Assembly: GCF_003347515.1 (NCBI RefSeq)
Contig: NZ_QEII01000313.1
Span: 28,913-92,912 of the forward strand
From: Rhodoferax ferrireducens
Lineage (GTDB): Bacteria; Pseudomonadota; Gammaproteobacteria; Burkholderiales; Burkholderiaceae_C
Direction: 5' to 3'
Length of the DNA: 64,000 nt
In this document: piece by piece, positions 28,714-37,657 of the stretch
Layout of the letters: each line of letters begins with the position of its first letter
Numbering within the stretch: the first letter of the stretch is position 1
Position numbers and translations under genes: made by a program
Notes under the pieces: model-generated
What the model was told of the DNA's origin: nothing
The model's database searches: none
What the model saw: only the letters and a program-made list of their open reading frames with translations

Positions 28714-30513
28714 CTAACTCTTGCAACTGAAGTTGGCGGCGACTTCGGTGCTGCCGCTGCCGTTGTAGCGTGCCACCGTCGGCCAGGGACAGAGCGGCCG
28801 GGTGCGGCCCGGCGACCAGGTGGCGGGAACTTCGGCGTTGACCAAGGCCGCTATGGCGCTGGTTCCGGTTCCGCGCGCAGCCGCCGTGACACTGGCCGGG
28901 GCCGCCCCTTTTTCGACCCAGTTCACCAGTGGGTCAAGAAGGTCGAACTGGTCAACGGCCATGCCGCCACTGCAGTGGTTCATGCCGGCCACGGGATAGA
29001 GGCGCGCAAAACTGCTGGCGTCGCCATTATTGGCCGCCATGAGACTCTGGAACCAGCTGACGGTGTCATTGAAAGAAAAAATTGGATCGCTGGTGCCATG
29101 GTAGGCAATGATCTTGGCGCCCCGGTCGCGCAGTTTGGAAAGATTGGCCGGGTTGGGCGGGGCCATGAAAGACATCGCGGACTCGGTGTAGAGGCCACTG
29201 GTCGCGAATATCTTCGGCGCATCGGTGTCCACGTTGAAGTTCAAGGCGAACGGCAGGCCAGTGAAGGTCGTCGGATTGGCCTGCGGAGGCGTGGTGAAGA
29301 TGAATGCGGTTGCCCCAGGGTCGCGGCCGACACTGGTCGCGTTGCCAAACTTCCAGGCCGCCCAGCCCGAGCTGCTGGTGCTGCCGATGCCGGCATCAAA
29401 AGGGAAGCTGCTGTACAGCGCCGTGCCGCTGCTGTTTTTTGCGCCTGAATGCACATTGCTTAAAACAGTTTTTTGTGCCGGCGTCAAACACGTGCCGTCG
29501 CGGGCGCCGGAGCAGGTCGGTACATCATTAGCCACACTGAACGCGGCCTGGCACGCTGCCACATCGCCCACCCAGGCATCCGCCACACCATCCAGCGCGT
29601 CGCACTTGCCGAGGATTTTGCTGGAAACCATGCTCAGTTCGGCGGGGGTAAATGCGGTGGAAACGTCCGGCAAATCAACGGTTGAGGTGACACCAGCCGC
29701 GGTGGCCACGGACGTGATCCGGCCCGTGGCCAAGGGCGCGTACTGCTGCACGCCCCACAGTTGCGCGACGGCCGCCTTGGGCAGGTTGTAGCCCGGTGCG
29801 CCGGCAAGAATGCCGTCGTATTGGTCGGCATAACGGGACGCCGCCACCAGGGCGTGACGTCCACCGTTCGAGCAACCGCCGAGATAGGAGCGATCGGGTG
29901 CTTTGCCGTAGACCGATTTAATCAAATTTTTGGCCATGGGCGTGAGTTGCCCGACCGCGTTGTAGCCATAGTCGAGTCGCGCCTGGGGGTCCAGGCCGAA
30001 GAAGGGCGTGGTTTGCGATTGGTGCCCGGCATCGGAGCTCAACACCGCAAACCCCTTGCTCAAAGCCGTCGAGAGGGCGCCACCGCCACCCACACCACCC
30101 GATGCCGTGCCAATCGCCCCGTCGGTACCGCCATTCGCCTGGTAAAAGAAACGACCGTTCCATGTTTTTGGCAAACGGATTTCAAATCCGATGTAGTACG
30201 GATTGCCGTCGACAGCGCTGACACGCTCGTTCATTTTCCCGACAACACGGCAGTGCTCCGCCGTCGTCACGTTGGCCACGGTCCCCGCCGCAACCGTCGT
30301 TGCCGACGTGATGGTGGTGTTGGGCAGCGTGCCCAACACGGTGGGCAAAGTCGTGCAATCGCCTGAAAAAGTGGCAGGCAAAGCGGCGGCCAGTGCAGGG
30401 AGATCAACTGCGGAGCTGCTGTCGCCACCACCACATCCTGACAAGCCTAGAGCAACCGGAAGCAGGGCCAGCACGGTATGTCTCATGGCAAGGTGTTTTC
30501 GGTTTTGATGCAT
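28714..30513 (-). CDS. Tannase/feruloyl esterase family lipoprotein
   Basis: 599 aa from ATG 30513 (AAGGAG 8 nt upstream). A lipoprotein signal ends LGLSGC27, so it is probably exported and lipid-anchored. The alpha/beta-hydrolase nucleophile is Ser215 in GGCSNGG, preceded by Cys214; the family pairs this Cys with one next to the catalytic His, here GMNHCSGG near residue 515. The Asp is likely in HGTSDPIFSF. Other marks are WNGRFFYQANGGTDG and GYNAVGQLTPMAK. The family cleaves gallate, ferulate or related aromatic esters (MHETase also belongs). The substrate cannot be read here. Confidence 0.88.
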   Translation of the reverse strand: MHQNRKHLAMRHTVLALLPVALGLSGCGGGDSSSAVDLPALAAALPATFSGDCTTLPTVLGTLPNTTITSATTVAAGTVANVTTAEHCRVVGKMNERVSAVDGNPYYIGFEIRLPKTWNGRFFYQANGGTDGAIGTASGGVGGGGALSTALSKGFAVLSSDAGHQSQTTPFFGLDPQARLDYGYNAVGQLTPMAKNLIKSVYGKAPDRSYLGGCSNGGRHALVAASRYADQYDGILAGAPGYNLPKAAVAQLWGVQQYAPLATGRITSVATAAGVTSTVDLPDVSTAFTPAELSMVSSKILGKCDALDGVADAWVGDVAACQAAFSVANDVPTCSGARDGTCLTPAQKTVLSNVHSGAKNSSGTALYSSFPFDAGIGSTSSSGWAAWKFGNATSVGRDPGATAFIFTTPPQANPTTFTGLPFALNFNVDTDAPKIFATSGLYTESAMSFMAPPNPANLSKLRDRGAKIIAYHGTSDPIFSFNDTVSWFQSLMAANNGDASSFARLYPVAGMNHCSGGMAVDQFDLLDPLVNWVEKGAAPASVTAAARGTGTSAIAALVNAEVPATWSPGRTRPLCPWPTVARYNGSGSTEVAANFSCKS

Positions 30514-30719
30514 GAAGATCTCCTTTGGGGAATGACTGGAGCTTCATATTACTTATTTTTAATAACTTTTACTTTAAGTAATTACCATAGGAAATCGGGC
30601 CAGAAACGGTCACCCAAATGAAGTTTTTTTGTAGAAGAGTTCGTGCCAGCGTCCGGCAATGGACGCAGCAGACACCACCGCGCAGGGTTCTCAACGCGTG
30701 TATTTCTTGGGCGGCTTGT

Positions 30720-31003
30720 CTTTGTCTTCTTATCTATTTCTTCTATTAATACATAGTAGTAGTAGATAAGGGCCGCCCCTGTCTGTGGGTAAGCTCATAT
30801 TCTTCTTTGATATCAGGGACTTACGCGCTGTTAACCCTTGTGGGTGTCCCCGCTTTCGGCGTGTACCCGGAAACTGGATAATTTTCGTTTTTGCTTCCAC
30901 CCTGTGGATAACTGCTGGCTTATGCCAGAACTATGCACAGCTTTGTCCTTTCAGTCATTTGCGTTTTCATGCCCGGCGCTCTAAACGCTTGGTGTTATCC
31001 TGA
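30720..31003. other. Candidate oriC core: DnaA boxes, GC-rich spacer, DnaA-trios, AT-rich DNA
   Basis: On the minus strand the order is: a perfect DnaA box TTATCCACA (30903-30911), box TTACCCACA (30784-30792), a GC-rich spacer GGGGCGGCCC, then TTATCTACTACTACTATG (trios, about 30753-30770) running into AT-rich DNA (about 30722-30752). This is the layout of the basal unwinding system described for bacterial origins, in which 3'-GAT-5' trios follow a DnaA box and lead into the unwinding element. Weaker boxes: CTATGCACA (30931-30939) and TTATCCTGA (30995-31003). It lies 8 kb right of dnaN-gyrB. Confidence 0.6.
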
Positions 31004-31107
31004 ATTGCCCCCTTGATGAGGGCGGGAAAATTCCTTGAGAAGGCTGTCAGGGGTCATGCAGGCGAATGCATTGGAAACCGGGACTTTGCCATTTTTATGA
31101 CTAATCT

Positions 31108-31155
31108 GGCTCAAGCCCCCGTTGAATATTCGCATATAGCTATTAAATATATAGC
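31108..31155 (-). repeat. Dispersed intergenic repeat, copy C
   Basis: Read on the minus strand: palindrome GCTATATATTTAATAGC, then TATATGCG, a variable part, and CGGGGGCTTGAGCC. This is a diverged form of copies A and B with the same architecture and is closest to copy D (39335-39384). It ends 13 bp before the start codon of the diguanylate cyclase, so it forms part of that gene's leader or promoter. Confidence 0.6.
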
Positions 31156-31167
31156 AAAGTAAAAATA

Positions 31168-32730
31168 ATGAATGACAAGAAGCCTTTTGAAATTGCGCGC
31201 GAAACGCTCAAGCAGCTGACCGCGCGCAAGTTGGCGCCCACCCCGGCCAATTACCAGGTGATCTACAGCGAAGTGGCGGGGGTTCCCACGGAACCCCCGT
31301 TCCCGGTTGAGCGCTTGCGTGTCATTGCGCAGGCCTTGCCCACCAAAACACCCGGACAGCAAAAGCAGCGCGGTCTGCTGGATTCCGCCATCACGCAACT
31401 GAACTGGGACGGCGTCAAAAATGCCCTGATGGCCTATGGTGGCTTCAGTCCGCCGGCTGCGGCCCCCGTTGCTGCCAGCGCCCTGGCATTGCTGGCGCCA
31501 CTGCCGGACACGGCTTCAACAGCCGTCACGGCACCGGCCCTGACGGCCGACTTTCTGGAGCAGATTGCACGGCTGATCGAATACGCATTGCCCGCGCTGG
31601 GAACAGACGATGCCCGGTTCAGCGAACAAAGCCAGGCTTTGCTCCAAGCCATGCGCCAGCCTGGGGCCGACGTGCTGGCGGTCAAGCTGATGCTGAGCAA
31701 CTTTGGCAACCGGCTTTCCTTCGCGGCGGAAGACCAGGCTGAGATCAAGGTCACGCTGCTGCGGCTGCTGCACCTGATCATTGAAAACATTGGCGAACTC
31801 AGTCTGGATGACCGCTGGCTCACCGGCCAGATTGATGCGCTGATGACGGCGTCGGCACCGCCGCTCTCGCTGCGCCGGCTCGATGACGTGGAACGTCGGC
31901 TGAAAGACGTGATCTTCAAGCAGACCGAAGCCAAGGGCCGGGCGCTGGAAGCCCAGGAAGACATGCGCCAGATGCTGGCCACCTTCATTGAGCGACTGTC
32001 GCAAATGACCGAGTCCACTGGCACCTACCAAGGCAAGATGGAAGAGAATGCGCGCCTGATCGAGCAGGCCAAAACCATGGCCGACATCACGCCGGTCCTG
32101 AAAGACGTGGTCGGGGCGACGCGCAGCATGGCCCACGACAGCCTGATGGCACGCGATGAGCTGCGCGGCATGCGCGAGAAAGCGCAGGCGACCGAGGCCG
32201 AGCTGGTGAAGCTGCACCAGGAACTGGACCGTGTCAGTGCTTTGGCGCGGCATGACTCCTTGACCGGGGCGCTGAACCGCAAGGGGCTGGACGAGGCGCT
32301 GGAGCGCGAGTTGTCCAACGTGCGACGCAAGGACACCCCGCTGTGCATGGCCATGCTGGATATCGACAATTTCAAGAAACTCAATGACACTTTGGGACAC
32401 GTCGCCGGAGACGCGGCGCTGACGCACTTGGCGACAGTGGCGCGTGAGGCCATGCGCCCGCAAGACACGCTGGCGCGCTACGGCGGTGAGGAATTTGTGA
32501 TTTTGCTGCCGGACACATCGTTGGACAATGGCATTGAAGCCATGACGCGCCTGCAGCGTGAATTGACCAAGCATTTCTTCCTGGCAGGCACTGAGAAGGT
32601 CTTGATCACCTTCAGCGCCGGTGTGGCGCAGCTGGCGACCGATGAATCTGGTCTGGACGCCATCAAACGGGCAGACCAGGCCATGTATCTGGCCAAGCGC
32701 GCCGGTAAAAACCGCGTGCTGGGCGCGTGA
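31168..32730 (+). CDS. Diguanylate cyclase (GGDEF protein)
   Basis: 520 aa, no membrane segment. The N-terminal 330 residues are helical, with coiled-coil potential (about 225-350) and a start (KPFEIARETLKQLTARKLAPTPANYQVIYSEV) that I recognise as common to a group of Burkholderiales GGDEF proteins. The C-terminal GGDEF domain is intact: SLTGALNRKGLDEAL, MLDIDNFKKLNDTLGH, and active-site YGGEEF. The inhibitory site RPQD stands five residues before GGEEF, so product feedback is expected. It makes c-di-GMP from GTP in the cytosol and counterbalances the HD-GYP protein at 13118-14269. Confidence 0.95.
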   Translation: MNDKKPFEIARETLKQLTARKLAPTPANYQVIYSEVAGVPTEPPFPVERLRVIAQALPTKTPGQQKQRGLLDSAITQLNWDGVKNALMAYGGFSPPAAAPVAASALALLAPLPDTASTAVTAPALTADFLEQIARLIEYALPALGTDDARFSEQSQALLQAMRQPGADVLAVKLMLSNFGNRLSFAAEDQAEIKVTLLRLLHLIIENIGELSLDDRWLTGQIDALMTASAPPLSLRRLDDVERRLKDVIFKQTEAKGRALEAQEDMRQMLATFIERLSQMTESTGTYQGKMEENARLIEQAKTMADITPVLKDVVGATRSMAHDSLMARDELRGMREKAQATEAELVKLHQELDRVSALARHDSLTGALNRKGLDEALERELSNVRRKDTPLCMAMLDIDNFKKLNDTLGHVAGDAALTHLATVAREAMRPQDTLARYGGEEFVILLPDTSLDNGIEAMTRLQRELTKHFFLAGTEKVLITFSAGVAQLATDESGLDAIKRADQAMYLAKRAGKNRVLGA

Positions 32731-32746
32731 TTTCAAGGACATCCAC

Positions 32747-33325
32747 ATGACATATCTGGTTTTGGGTTTGATCATTTTTTTGGGTGTGCATTCAGTGCGC
32801 ATCGTGAATGAGGACTGGCGTACTCGAACCCGTGCCCGCATCGGCGAGGGGTCCTGGAAGGGGCTGTACTCGGTGGCCTCCCTGGTCGGTTTCGGCCTGA
32901 TTGTGTGGGGCTTCGGCCAGGCACGCCAGCAGCCGGTGCAGCTGTGGGGTCCCCCTATCGGGATGCGCCATGTGGCCTCGTTGCTGACCTTGGTTGCCTT
33001 TGTGTTGCTGGCGGCGGCCTATGTGCCCGGTAACGGCATCAAGGCGCGGGTTCACCACCCGATGGTGCTGGGCGTCATGCTGTGGGCTGTCGCGCACTTG
33101 CTGTCCAATGGCAACATTGGCCACGTCGTGTTGTTCGGTTCATTTCTGGTCTGGGCGATGGCTGATTTTCTCGCTGCACGCCAGCGCGATGCAGCGGCCG
33201 GCACCTCGTATGCGCACGGCACCGCGGGCGCCACGGGCATCACGGTGGCGGTGGGCGTGGGCGCCTGGATTGCCTTTGCGCTGTGGCTGCACGGCTTGCT
33301 GATGGGGGTTCGCCCAGTGGGCTGA
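32747..33325 (+). CDS. nnrU: NnrU family membrane protein
   Basis: 192 aa from ATG 32747, 16 bp after the cyclase. About six membrane segments; family marks are LGLIIFLGVHSVRI at the N-terminus, RARIGEGSWKGLYSVASLVGFGLIVWGFG, RHPMVLG-like HHPMVLGVMLWAVAHLLSNG, and GSFLVWAMADF. NnrU was first linked to nitrite/nitric-oxide respiration clusters, but the family is widespread and its biochemistry unknown. No denitrification genes are nearby. The His pair in HHPM and the His in AHLL could bind haem; that is inference. Confidence 0.9.
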   Translation: MTYLVLGLIIFLGVHSVRIVNEDWRTRTRARIGEGSWKGLYSVASLVGFGLIVWGFGQARQQPVQLWGPPIGMRHVASLLTLVAFVLLAAAYVPGNGIKARVHHPMVLGVMLWAVAHLLSNGNIGHVVLFGSFLVWAMADFLAARQRDAAAGTSYAHGTAGATGITVAVGVGAWIAFALWLHGLLMGVRPVG

Positions 33326-33352
33326 TAACTTGAAAACTGGAGAGGGTGGGCC

Positions 33353-36025
33353 ATGAGTATTCGTAATCTCGATTCTTTGTTTGACCCGGCCTCGATCGCC
33401 GTTTTTGGCGCTTCGCTGCGCGCGGGCAGCGTCGGCGCCACCGTCTGGCACAACCTGAGCACCGGCAGTTACCGGGGCGAGTTGTATGCCGTCAACCCCA
33501 AACACCGCGCGCTTGGGCGGCACCCGGTCGTGGCCCGCGCCGCTGATCTGCCGGCCGTGCCCGCGCTGGCGGTGATCTGCACGCCGCCGGCCACGGTGCC
33601 CGGCCTGATTGAAGAACTGGGGCGACTGGGCACGCGTGCCGCCGTGGTGATGACCGCCGGCATGGACGGCAAGCAGAAACAGGCCATGCTGAACGCAGCC
33701 CGGCGCCACCTGTTGCGCATCCTCGGGCCCAACTGCATTGGCCTGCTGGCGCCGCACAAAGGCCTGAACGCCAGCTTTTCCCACATTGACGCGCGGCCCG
33801 GCGAACTGGCCTTCGTGTCGCAATCCGGCGCCCTGGTGACCGCCATGCTGGACTGGGCGCAAGGGCGGGGCATCGGTTTTTCGCATTTTGTCTCGCTGGG
33901 CGAGCACGCCGACGTCGATTTCGGCGACATGCTGGATTACCTGGCCAGCGATCCGAAAACCCGCGCCATTCTGTTGTACGCCGAGTCGATTGAGTCGCCG
34001 CGCAAGTTCATGTCGGCGGCGCGGGCCGCGGCGCGCAACAAGCCGGTGATCGTGGTGAAAGCCGGGCGCTCGCCCCAGGGCCAGCTGGCGGCAGCCTCGC
34101 ACACCGGCGCCCTGGCCGGTTCCGACATGGTGTTTGACGCCGCCATCGACCGCGCCGGCATGTTGCGGGTCAACACCCTGCAGGAGTTGTTCCTGGCGGC
34201 CGAAACCCTGTCGCGTTTTCGCACCAACAGCAGCGACGCGCTCACCATACTCACCAATGGCGGTGGGGCCGGCGTGATGGCGGCCGATGCGGCGGCGTTT
34301 GCCGGTGTGAAGTTGGCGGAACTGAGCGAAACGACCCAGCAAAAACTCGATGCCGTGCTGCCACCCAACTGGTCGCATGGCAATCCGGTGGACATCATTG
34401 GGGACGCGCCGGTGACGCGTTACGAGCAGGCGCTCCAGGTGCTGACCGGTGATCCCGCCACTGGCGCTATTCTCTTCATTCACGCCCCCACCGCCATCGT
34501 GCCCAGCGCCGATATTGCGCGCGCCTTGGTGCCGCTGGCCCGGCATGAAGCGCAGACACCGCCACGCTTGCTGAGCTGCTGGTTGGGCGACCAGGCGGTG
34601 CGGGAGGCGCGCCAGCTGTTTCAGGACGCCGGCATTGCCAATTACGACACGCCGGAGCAGGCGGTGCGCGCGTTTTCGATGCTGCAGCGCTATCGGCGCA
34701 ACCAGGCCGAGCTGACGGAAGCGCCACCGGCCTCGCTGCCGGACTTGCGTCCCGACACGGCGGCGATCCGGGCGCTGGTGCAGGCGGCGCTGGCCAGTGG
34801 CCGCGAGATGCTGACCGAGCCGGAAGCCAAGGCCGTGCTGGATGCCTGCCACATTCCGGTGGTGCCGACCCAGCGCGTCGACGCCACGCCGGAGGCGGCG
34901 ACCCAGGCCGCGCTGGCCCTGGGTTTCCCGGTGGTGCTGAAGATTTTGTCGGACGATATCTCCCACAAATCGGACGTGGGCGGCGTGGCCCTCAATCTGC
35001 AGGATGCGACCGAAGTGACCGAGGCGGCGCGGACCATGCTGGCGCGCGTGCAGCGCCAGCACCCGCAGGCGCGTCTGCAGGGTTTTACGGTGCAGGCCAT
35101 GGTGCGCTGCCAGCATGCGCAGGAGCTGATTGTGGGCAGCACGGTTGACAGTGTGTTCGGCCCGGTCATCCTGTTTGGCCAGGGCGGCACGGCGGTTGAG
35201 GTGATGGCGGACCGGGCAGTGGCCTTGCCGCCCCTGAACGTGCCGCTGGCCAAGGCACTGGTGGCGCGCACCCGGGTGGCGCGCCTGCTGGCCGGCTGGC
35301 GCGACACGCCGGCCGTGGACGAGGCGGCGCTGCACCAGGTGCTGGTGGCGGTTTCGCAACTGCTGGCCGAAATCCCCGAGATTGCCGAGCTCGACATCAA
35401 CCCGCTGATCGTCAACTTTGAAGGCGCCATCGCCCTCGATGCACGCATTCGCCTGAGTGCGGCGGCGCCGGCGGGCGCGGCCAACTTTGCCATCCGGCCT
35501 TATCCGGCCCAGCTGGAGGAAACCGTGCCGTGGCGCGGGCGCGAGTTGCTTTTGCGGCCAATTCGGCCCGAAGACGAGGCGCTGCACATGGCCTTCCTGC
35601 AGCAACTGGACCCGGAAGACGTGCGCATGCGGGTGTTCTACAGCAAACGCACCATCGAGCGCAGCGAACTGGCGCGGCTGGTGCAGATTGATTACGCGCG
35701 CGAGATGGCTTTTGTCGCCATGGCACCCGGACCCGATGGCCAGCTGCAGACCCTGGGCGTGGTGCGCGCCATGACCGACCCGGACAACATCGAGGCCGAG
35801 TTTGGCGTGATCGTACGCTCGGAGCTCAAGGGCAGCGGCCTGGGCCTCTTGCTGATGCAAAAACTGATTGCCTATTTGCGCAGCCAGGGCACGCAGCGGC
35901 TGGTGGCCACCGTGCTGGATTACAACGAACGCATGCTCAAGCTGGCCAAAGAACTGGGCTTCGAGGAATACCCTGTGAAACGGGATGGCGATGGCACGCG
36001 CGGTATTTTTCTGCCGCTTATTTAA
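33353..36025 (+). CDS. NDP-forming acyl-CoA synthetase/GNAT fusion (Pat/PatZ-type protein acetyltransferase)
   Basis: 890 aa. Domains: CoA-binding Rossmann domain (about 1-140; DPASIAVFGAS, ILGPNCIGLL), succinyl-CoA-synthetase-like domains (about 150-460, with AASHTGALAGSD, the position of the phospho-His loop), ATP-grasp (about 480-705; EPEAKAVLDACHIPVVPTQ, HKSDVGGVALNL, AELDINPLIV), and a C-terminal GNAT domain (about 725-890; FGVIVRSELKGSGLGLLLMQKLI acetyl-CoA loop). PatZ-type enzymes acetylate lysines such as that of acetyl-CoA synthetase. It is a single polypeptide in the PatZ arrangement, starts 28 bp after nnrU and overlaps the convergent DUF2788 gene by 8 bp. Confidence 0.93.
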   Translation: MSIRNLDSLFDPASIAVFGASLRAGSVGATVWHNLSTGSYRGELYAVNPKHRALGRHPVVARAADLPAVPALAVICTPPATVPGLIEELGRLGTRAAVVMTAGMDGKQKQAMLNAARRHLLRILGPNCIGLLAPHKGLNASFSHIDARPGELAFVSQSGALVTAMLDWAQGRGIGFSHFVSLGEHADVDFGDMLDYLASDPKTRAILLYAESIESPRKFMSAARAAARNKPVIVVKAGRSPQGQLAAASHTGALAGSDMVFDAAIDRAGMLRVNTLQELFLAAETLSRFRTNSSDALTILTNGGGAGVMAADAAAFAGVKLAELSETTQQKLDAVLPPNWSHGNPVDIIGDAPVTRYEQALQVLTGDPATGAILFIHAPTAIVPSADIARALVPLARHEAQTPPRLLSCWLGDQAVREARQLFQDAGIANYDTPEQAVRAFSMLQRYRRNQAELTEAPPASLPDLRPDTAAIRALVQAALASGREMLTEPEAKAVLDACHIPVVPTQRVDATPEAATQAALALGFPVVLKILSDDISHKSDVGGVALNLQDATEVTEAARTMLARVQRQHPQARLQGFTVQAMVRCQHAQELIVGSTVDSVFGPVILFGQGGTAVEVMADRAVALPPLNVPLAKALVARTRVARLLAGWRDTPAVDEAALHQVLVAVSQLLAEIPEIAELDINPLIVNFEGAIALDARIRLSAAAPAGAANFAIRPYPAQLEETVPWRGRELLLRPIRPEDEALHMAFLQQLDPEDVRMRVFYSKRTIERSELARLVQIDYAREMAFVAMAPGPDGQLQTLGVVRAMTDPDNIEAEFGVIVRSELKGSGLGLLLMQKLIAYLRSQGTQRLVATVLDYNERMLKLAKELGFEEYPVKRDGDGTRGIFLPLI

Positions 36026-36230
36026 TGCCCATGATCCACTGGATCATGTACTTCGCCACGAAGCCGACCATGCCGAAGCCCAGGCCCAGAAAGATGATGA
36101 AAGTGCCAAACTTGCCAGCCTTGGACTCCCAGGCCAGCTGGCCGATGATGAACAGCATGTAGAGCATGAAGCCGCCCACGCCAAAGGTCAGGCCAAAGGC
36201 GGCGACTTGTTCTTCTGAGTAGCCGAACAT
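36018..36230 (-). CDS. DUF2788 small membrane protein
   Basis: 70 aa with two membrane helices: YSEEQVAAFGLTFGVGGFMLYMLFIIGQLAW and FGTFIIFLGLGFGMVGFVAKYMIQW. The start MFGYSEEQVAAFGLTFGV is typical of DUF2788. Unknown function. It is coupled to the DUF2189 gene upstream by a start/stop overlap and its end overlaps the convergent acetyltransferase gene by 8 bp. Confidence 0.85.
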   Translation of the reverse strand: MFGYSEEQVAAFGLTFGVGGFMLYMLFIIGQLAWESKAGKFGTFIIFLGLGFGMVGFVAKYMIQWIMGIK

Positions 36231-37072
36231 CAGTGCGACTCCTGTTCTGGCAGCGCTGAGGCATCGATCAGATCACGGTAAGCGTGCCAGCTGGCGTGGC
36301 CCAGCATGGGAACCACTGCAATCAGGCCCAGCAAGGCGGAACCCAGGCCGAGCAAGGTAAAGCCCATGATGAGGGCGGCCCAGAACGCCATGGGCAGGGG
36401 GTTGGCCAGCACCGCCTGCCAGCTGGTGAGCACCGCCTGCAACAGGGTGACACGGCGGTCCAGCAGCAGGGGCATGGCCACGGCGGTAGAGGCAAAAATG
36501 GGCGCCGCCAGCACGCCGCCAAGCGCCAGCCAGAGTTCAAACAGGTAGCCATCCTGCGCCAGCACCACATGCCGGATGAAGTCGATCGGCGTATGGATGG
36601 GCACCGGTGCCAGCAAAGTGATGAGCGCCGCCGAGGTCAGCACCCAGCCGGTGGCGGCCAGCGCCAGCAACGCACCGAATTGCACCAGGCACCAGTAGTC
36701 ATTGCCCCATTTGTTGAAGTGGTTGTGTTGCCAGTTCAACCAGGTTTTCAGCACCACGCCGACGTCGGCTTTTTCGCCGCGCTCCAGCGCGCGACTCAGG
36801 GCGTACAAGCTGGTGGCCAGCACCGGCGCCACCACCAGAAAGCCTGACAGGGCGCCGGCCAGCAGCCAGAAGCGGTCGTGCGCGACGGCCAGGATGGCGG
36901 CACCGACGAGGGTCAGCACCAGGCCGTGGGCAAAGCTGATCCAGCCGCAGCGCGCCATATCGCGCCAAGCCAGCACCAGCCAGTGCATGGGCTGGATCAG
37001 GGCGATGGTGCGCACGCCAGGCCGTTGGCTGGCAGGGACGTGGGTGGAAATCGGCGGCGGGGATGCTTGCAT
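36230..37072 (-). CDS. DUF2189 integral membrane protein
   Basis: 280 aa from ATG 37072; a longer frame extends upstream but lacks a good start and would run into the divergent gene's promoter. Six membrane segments with WRDMARCGWISFAHGLVLT, LLAGALSGFLVVAPVLATSLYALSRALERGE and a C-terminal VVPMLGHASWHAYRDLID, which identify DUF2189. Members have been annotated as cytochrome-c-oxidase-associated, without strong evidence. It overlaps the DUF2788 gene. Charged residues in the loops (ERGEKADV) are conserved in type. Confidence 0.85.
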   Translation of the reverse strand: MQASPPPISTHVPASQRPGVRTIALIQPMHWLVLAWRDMARCGWISFAHGLVLTLVGAAILAVAHDRFWLLAGALSGFLVVAPVLATSLYALSRALERGEKADVGVVLKTWLNWQHNHFNKWGNDYWCLVQFGALLALAATGWVLTSAALITLLAPVPIHTPIDFIRHVVLAQDGYLFELWLALGGVLAAPIFASTAVAMPLLLDRRVTLLQAVLTSWQAVLANPLPMAFWAALIMGFTLLGLGSALLGLIAVVPMLGHASWHAYRDLIDASALPEQESH

Positions 37073-37205
37073 GAGAGGATTCCAGTTTATAGCGTGCGTC
37101 AGAGCAGAGGCTTGATTCAGGTCAAGCGCCAGCAGAAGGACTGTGTCACGGTCTTGCCGCAGCCGGCAAGCATAATTCGTCCTTTGCTGCTCCCAGGATA
37201 TTGCC

Positions 37206-37571
37206 ATGCCCCGCTCGATACTTGACGAATCCAACATTCACCCGGCCATTCGGGAGAAGATTGCCCTGCACGAACAGCCCATCGTGCGCGAGGTGCAGGC
37301 CGCGGTGGCACAGCATGCCGTGGTGGTGGTGGGCATGAGCATGAACCCGTTCCCGAAAAAGGCGTGCAAGGCGCTGGACGACGCCGGTGTGGCCTACCAG
37401 TACCTGGAATATGGCAACTATTTCAATACCTGGCGCCAACGCAATGCCTTGAAGCTATGGACCGGCTGGCCGACGATGCCGATGGTCTTTGTGAAGGGCG
37501 TGTTGGTGGGTGGGGCCAATGACCTGATCAAACTGATTGCCAGCGGTGAACTGAAACAAATGCTGGCCTGA
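37206..37571 (+). CDS. Glutaredoxin-like protein without the active-site cysteines
   Basis: 121 aa. Thioredoxin/glutaredoxin fold: VVVVGMSMNPFPKKACKALDDAGVAYQYLEYGNY, cis-Pro motif WPTMPMVFVKG, GGANDLIKLIASGELKQML. At the place of CPYC the sequence reads NPFP (residues 47-50), so both redox Cys are missing; the only nearby Cys is Cys54. The cis-Pro and the GG-N/D glutathione-binding corner remain. Dithiol or monothiol oxidoreductase chemistry is therefore unlikely; binding glutathione or an Fe-S cluster as a scaffold is possible but unproven. It is divergent from the DUF2189 gene. Confidence 0.85.
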   Translation: MPRSILDESNIHPAIREKIALHEQPIVREVQAAVAQHAVVVVGMSMNPFPKKACKALDDAGVAYQYLEYGNYFNTWRQRNALKLWTGWPTMPMVFVKGVLVGGANDLIKLIASGELKQMLA

Positions 37572-37580
37572 ATGCAACAA

Positions 37581-37635
37581 GGCCGGACTTCGCACAATCG
37601 CGAAACCCGGCCCTGAGCACCCGCTTACGGCGGGT
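37581..37635. terminator. Pair of hairpins between convergent genes
   Basis: First hairpin 37581-37612: GGCCGG-AC-TTCGC-ACAATC-GCGAA-AC-CCGGCC. Second hairpin 37619-37635: ACCCGC-TTACG-GCGGGT. No T runs. They separate the convergent glutaredoxin-like (+) and Spy-like (-) genes and probably act as bidirectional transcription barriers. Confidence 0.5.
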
Positions 37636-37657
37636 CATGGTGGCTAACGATGACTCG

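Larger units (their letters stand above)
30514..31167. other. 654-bp non-coding region containing a candidate replication origin
   Basis: From left to right: AT-rich DNA (30541-30600), mixed sequence, the origin-like core (30720-31003, listed separately), then the dispersed repeat just before the diguanylate cyclase gene. A 72-codon frame (30785-31003) runs through the DnaA boxes and has no recognisable product. It is the longest gene-free stretch in the window. Confidence 0.6.

Noticed and set aside
30785..31003. 72-codon frame in the origin-like region
   Set aside because: It passes through DnaA boxes and gives no recognisable protein.
33140..35860. 906-codon minus-strand frame opposite the acetyltransferase fusion
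   Set aside because: Same artefact of high GC third positions; no start signal and no domain.
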